DNA of 7,737 bases, from assembly GCA_021404985.1 (NCBI GenBank), contig QWHP01000165.1:1-7737 (forward strand), in the 5' to 3' direction. The DNA comes from Actinobacteria bacterium ATB1 (lineage in GTDB: Bacteria > Actinomycetota > Acidimicrobiia > UBA2766). Positions 5,930-7,737 of this stretch are shown piece after piece. The notes below the pieces were generated by a model that saw only the letters and a program-made list of their open reading frames with translations, was not told where the DNA came from and ran no database searches. The translations under genes were made by a program, and so were the position numbers. How positions within the stretch are numbered: the stretch's first letter is position 1; each line of letters starts with the position of its first letter.

Positions 5930-7266
5930 GGCAGCATTTCCTTCCCGATGAGATCTGACATCTGCGGTTGGTCGTCGGCGAGCAGGAAGAGGTCGAATCC
6001 GCCCGTGTCGATCTCGTCGACGTCGAGGCGCGGGATACCGCCCATCGCGGGCAAAGTCAGAGTGAAGGTCGACCCCTCACCCGGTGTGCTGTCGACGTCG
6101 ATTCGGCCGCCGTGGTTCTGCACGACGTGGCGGACGATCGCCAGACCCAGGCCGGTGCCCCCGCTCGCACGCGAGCGGGCCCGGTCCACACGGTAGAAAC
6201 GTTCGAAGATGCGGTCGATCTCCTTCCTCGGGATGCCTATGCCGCTGTCCTCGACGGCGATCACTATCTCGTCCTCGACCTTCCTGGCTCGCACCTCGAC
6301 CGCATCCACCGGCTCCGAGTACTTCACGGCGTTCTCGAGGAGGTTGTAGAGGGCACTCGTCAGTTGGCGGCGGTCACACACGATCTGGAGACCTGAAGGC
6401 ACCGACGTACGGATGTCGACGTGGCGTTCAACCTCGCCGGCCCGGACGCGTTCGACCGCCTCCGCCACGATCAGGTCGGCCGGAATGGCCTCTCGGGCAG
6501 GTGCTCCTTCGGCCTCCAGCCGGCTGAGAGCGAGCAGGTCGTCGATGATGCGGACGAGGCGACCGGACTCGTGGACCAGACGCCTGCTCAATCGCTGCAC
6601 GACGTCGGGATCGTCAATGGCGTCCACGAGGGTCTCGGCGAGGAGCCCGAGGGCCGACACGGGGGTCTTGAGCTCGTGGCTGATGTTGGACACGAAATCG
6701 CGCCGCACGGCATCAACCCGCCGCGCCTCGGTGCGATCGAGGACGAAACAGACGACGCCGATGAACTTCTCTCCGTTGTCGAGGGGTGCCACCACCAGCT
6801 CGAGGTGACAGTGGGGAGGGCCCATGATCTCGAAGTCGTCGTTCAAGGCCGTCTGGGCTGCGAGGGACTTCTGCATCAGGGTCCTGATGCGGTTGTCTAC
6901 AACAGCGTCCACGTGCCTTCCACCGAGCCAGCGGCGCGCCGCGGTGTTCGCGTACACAATGTGCCCCGCCTCGTCCGCGAGGACGATTCCCTCCTGGAGG
7001 AGACGAAGGGACTCGAGGATCCGTGTCTGCTCGGTCGCGCGGTTCGTCTCGCGCAGAGCGGCATTGTCGACCGCTCTCTCGAGGCGGGTCAGGGCCCGCT
7101 CGAAAGACTTGGCTTTCTCGACCGAGGCGATCTTCTCGGGATCCTCGAGACGGCCGACAAGAGCCGCCATGCGGCGCCGACTCTGGCGGGTCACGGTCCA
7201 CAGACGCAGGAAGGCGACGAGCGTTGTCGCAGCAACGACGCCGAGAGCGATCGTGAGGGCCTCCAC
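5926..7266 (-). CDS. senX3: Membrane-anchored sensor histidine kinase with PAS domain, SenX3-like
   Basis: This encodes a 446-residue sensor kinase that should phosphorylate the adjacent regulator. It has a single N-terminal hydrophobic anchor (about 2-26), then a coiled/linker region (about 45-85), a PAS-like domain (about 86-182, with GIVLADEAGHIVYANTAA), a HisKA dimerisation domain with H197 in FVSNISHELKTPVSAL, and a HATPase domain with N-box NLLENAVKYS (N312), G1 DSGIGIP (340-346), F-box FERFYRVD (354-361) and G2 GGTGLGLAI (369-377). Only one transmembrane segment and no extracellular loop are present, as in the PhoR/SenX3 type thought to be controlled by PhoU and the phosphate transporter rather than by a periplasmic ligand. 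The start is GTG at 7266 with GAGGAG (7276-7281) nine bases upstream. About 36 residues follow the kinase fold as an acidic tail ending IGKEMLP. It follows phoU by 36 bases and overlaps the regulator by 4. Confidence 0.92.
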   Translation of the reverse strand: MEALTIALGVVAATTLVAFLRLWTVTRQSRRRMAALVGRLEDPEKIASVEKAKSFERALTRLERAVDNAALRETNRATEQTRILESLRLLQEGIVLADEAGHIVYANTAARRWLGGRHVDAVVDNRIRTLMQKSLAAQTALNDDFEIMGPPHCHLELVVAPLDNGEKFIGVVCFVLDRTEARRVDAVRRDFVSNISHELKTPVSALGLLAETLVDAIDDPDVVQRLSRRLVHESGRLVRIIDDLLALSRLEAEGAPAREAIPADLIVAEAVERVRAGEVERHVDIRTSVPSGLQIVCDRRQLTSALYNLLENAVKYSEPVDAVEVRARKVEDEIVIAVEDSGIGIPRKEIDRIFERFYRVDRARSRASGGTGLGLAIVRHVVQNHGGRIDVDSTPGEGSTFTLTLPAMGGIPRLDVDEIDTGGFDLFLLADDQPQMSDLIGKEMLP

Positions 7267-7302
7267 GTCAGCAGACTCCTCGACTCGGTGCCCGACGAAG
7301 CG

Positions 7303-7737
7303 TCATGGTCTGACCTCCCCGACGAGGCCTTCGGGTTCTCCGGTGGCAAGGTACCGAACTCGATGGGCGATGCTCACGGCGTGATCGCTGATGCGCTCGA
7401 GCGCCTGCCCGGCGATGACGCAGCGGATCGCGATCTCGCCTGTGCGTGGTCCTTCGAGCTCCTCCACGATGTCGAGGAAATCGGCAAAGACCCCGTCGAC
7501 CTCGACGTCGATCTCCTCGATCCTCTGCCAAGCGGACGCGTCACGCTCGGACCACGCCTGAGCAGCGGCCCGCAGCGAACGTAGCGCGCCTTCACCGAGC
7601 CGCTCGAGGTGGGGACGGAACTCCTCGACGTGCGGCATCCACGCCTTGTCGTACACCTGCTTGCAGACACGAAGGGCCAGGTCCCCGCAACGTTCGAGAT
7701 CGTTCGATATGCGTAGCACACTGAGGCGGCAGCGCAG
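7303..7737 (-). CDS. phoU: PhoU phosphate-signalling regulator, 5'-partial
   Basis: The frame is open to the right edge, so the start lies outside. About 144 C-terminal residues are present of a usual 210-230. The GTG at 7719 is not a convincing start because the upstream codons (LRCRLS) continue the family's conserved helix. PhoU is an all-helical cytoplasmic protein with two three-helix repeats that links the phosphate transporter to the sensor kinase. Both metal-binding signatures are recognisable: RISNDLERCGDLALRV just inside the window (second half of the first repeat) and LERISDHAVSIAHRVRYLATG near the C-terminus. In the second, the usual G of IGDHA is S. The protein ends GEVRP. It is the first visible gene of the minus-strand block, 36 bases ahead of the SenX3-like kinase, supporting a phosphate-sensing role for that pair. 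Confidence 0.92.
   Translation of the reverse strand: MRCRLSVLRISNDLERCGDLALRVCKQVYDKAWMPHVEEFRPHLERLGEGALRSLRAAAQAWSERDASAWQRIEEIDVEVDGVFADFLDIVEELEGPRTGEIAIRCVIAGQALERISDHAVSIAHRVRYLATGEPEGLVGEVRP

Noticed and set aside
6421..7584. Long plus-strand open frame (387 codons) opposite the kinase and phoU genes
   Set aside because: Antisense shadow caused by high-GC codon use of the real minus-strand genes. It has no domain resemblance, and the opposite strand has full kinase and PhoU motifs.

Overview
The window is a high-GC chromosomal stretch from a member of the Actinomycetota, possibly a poorly sampled lineage. The clade markers are a mycothiol synthase (mshD), a SenX3/RegX3-like two-component system, an AhpE-type peroxiredoxin and a DUF2342-family protein. 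I see no phage, transposon, CRISPR, plasmid or RNA-gene signal, and I cannot name a genus.

Left part (1-1652). A DUF2342-family gene (+) enters from the left edge and ends at 1026. It has lost the family's HExxH zinc-protease motif. Two small genes converge on it from the other strand: a 57-residue protein with eight cysteines (1042-1215) and a four-helix membrane protein (1266-1652), the latter probably transcribed without a leader. Middle (1653-2505): a divergent promoter region, an AhpE-like peroxiredoxin (+) with a second, Bcp-type cysteine, then a 219-base convergent gap containing only GC-rich hairpins.

Right part (2506-7737). A tightly packed block of six minus-strand genes reads, in transcription order: phoU (cut by the right edge), a SenX3-like histidine kinase, a RegX3-like response regulator, mshD, an ABC ATPase and an ABC-2 permease. 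Kinase/regulator and ATPase/permease overlap by 4 bases. The mshD ribosome-binding site overlaps the regulator's stop codon, and the ATPase follows mshD by only 16-22 bases. This looks like one operon whose promoter lies beyond the right edge.

How it may work together: PhoU and the kinase/regulator pair would sense phosphate status or envelope stress. MshD completes mycothiol synthesis and the ABC-2 exporter moves an unknown substrate. AhpE-type peroxiredoxins can be recycled by mycothiol/mycoredoxin, so mshD and ahpE share a thiol-redox theme although they are not co-transcribed. I see no clearly new defence or mobile system. The points most worth following are the PhoU-TCS-mshD-ABC gene order, the degenerate DUF2342 protein, the CX4C AhpE-like enzyme and the cysteine-rich mini-protein.
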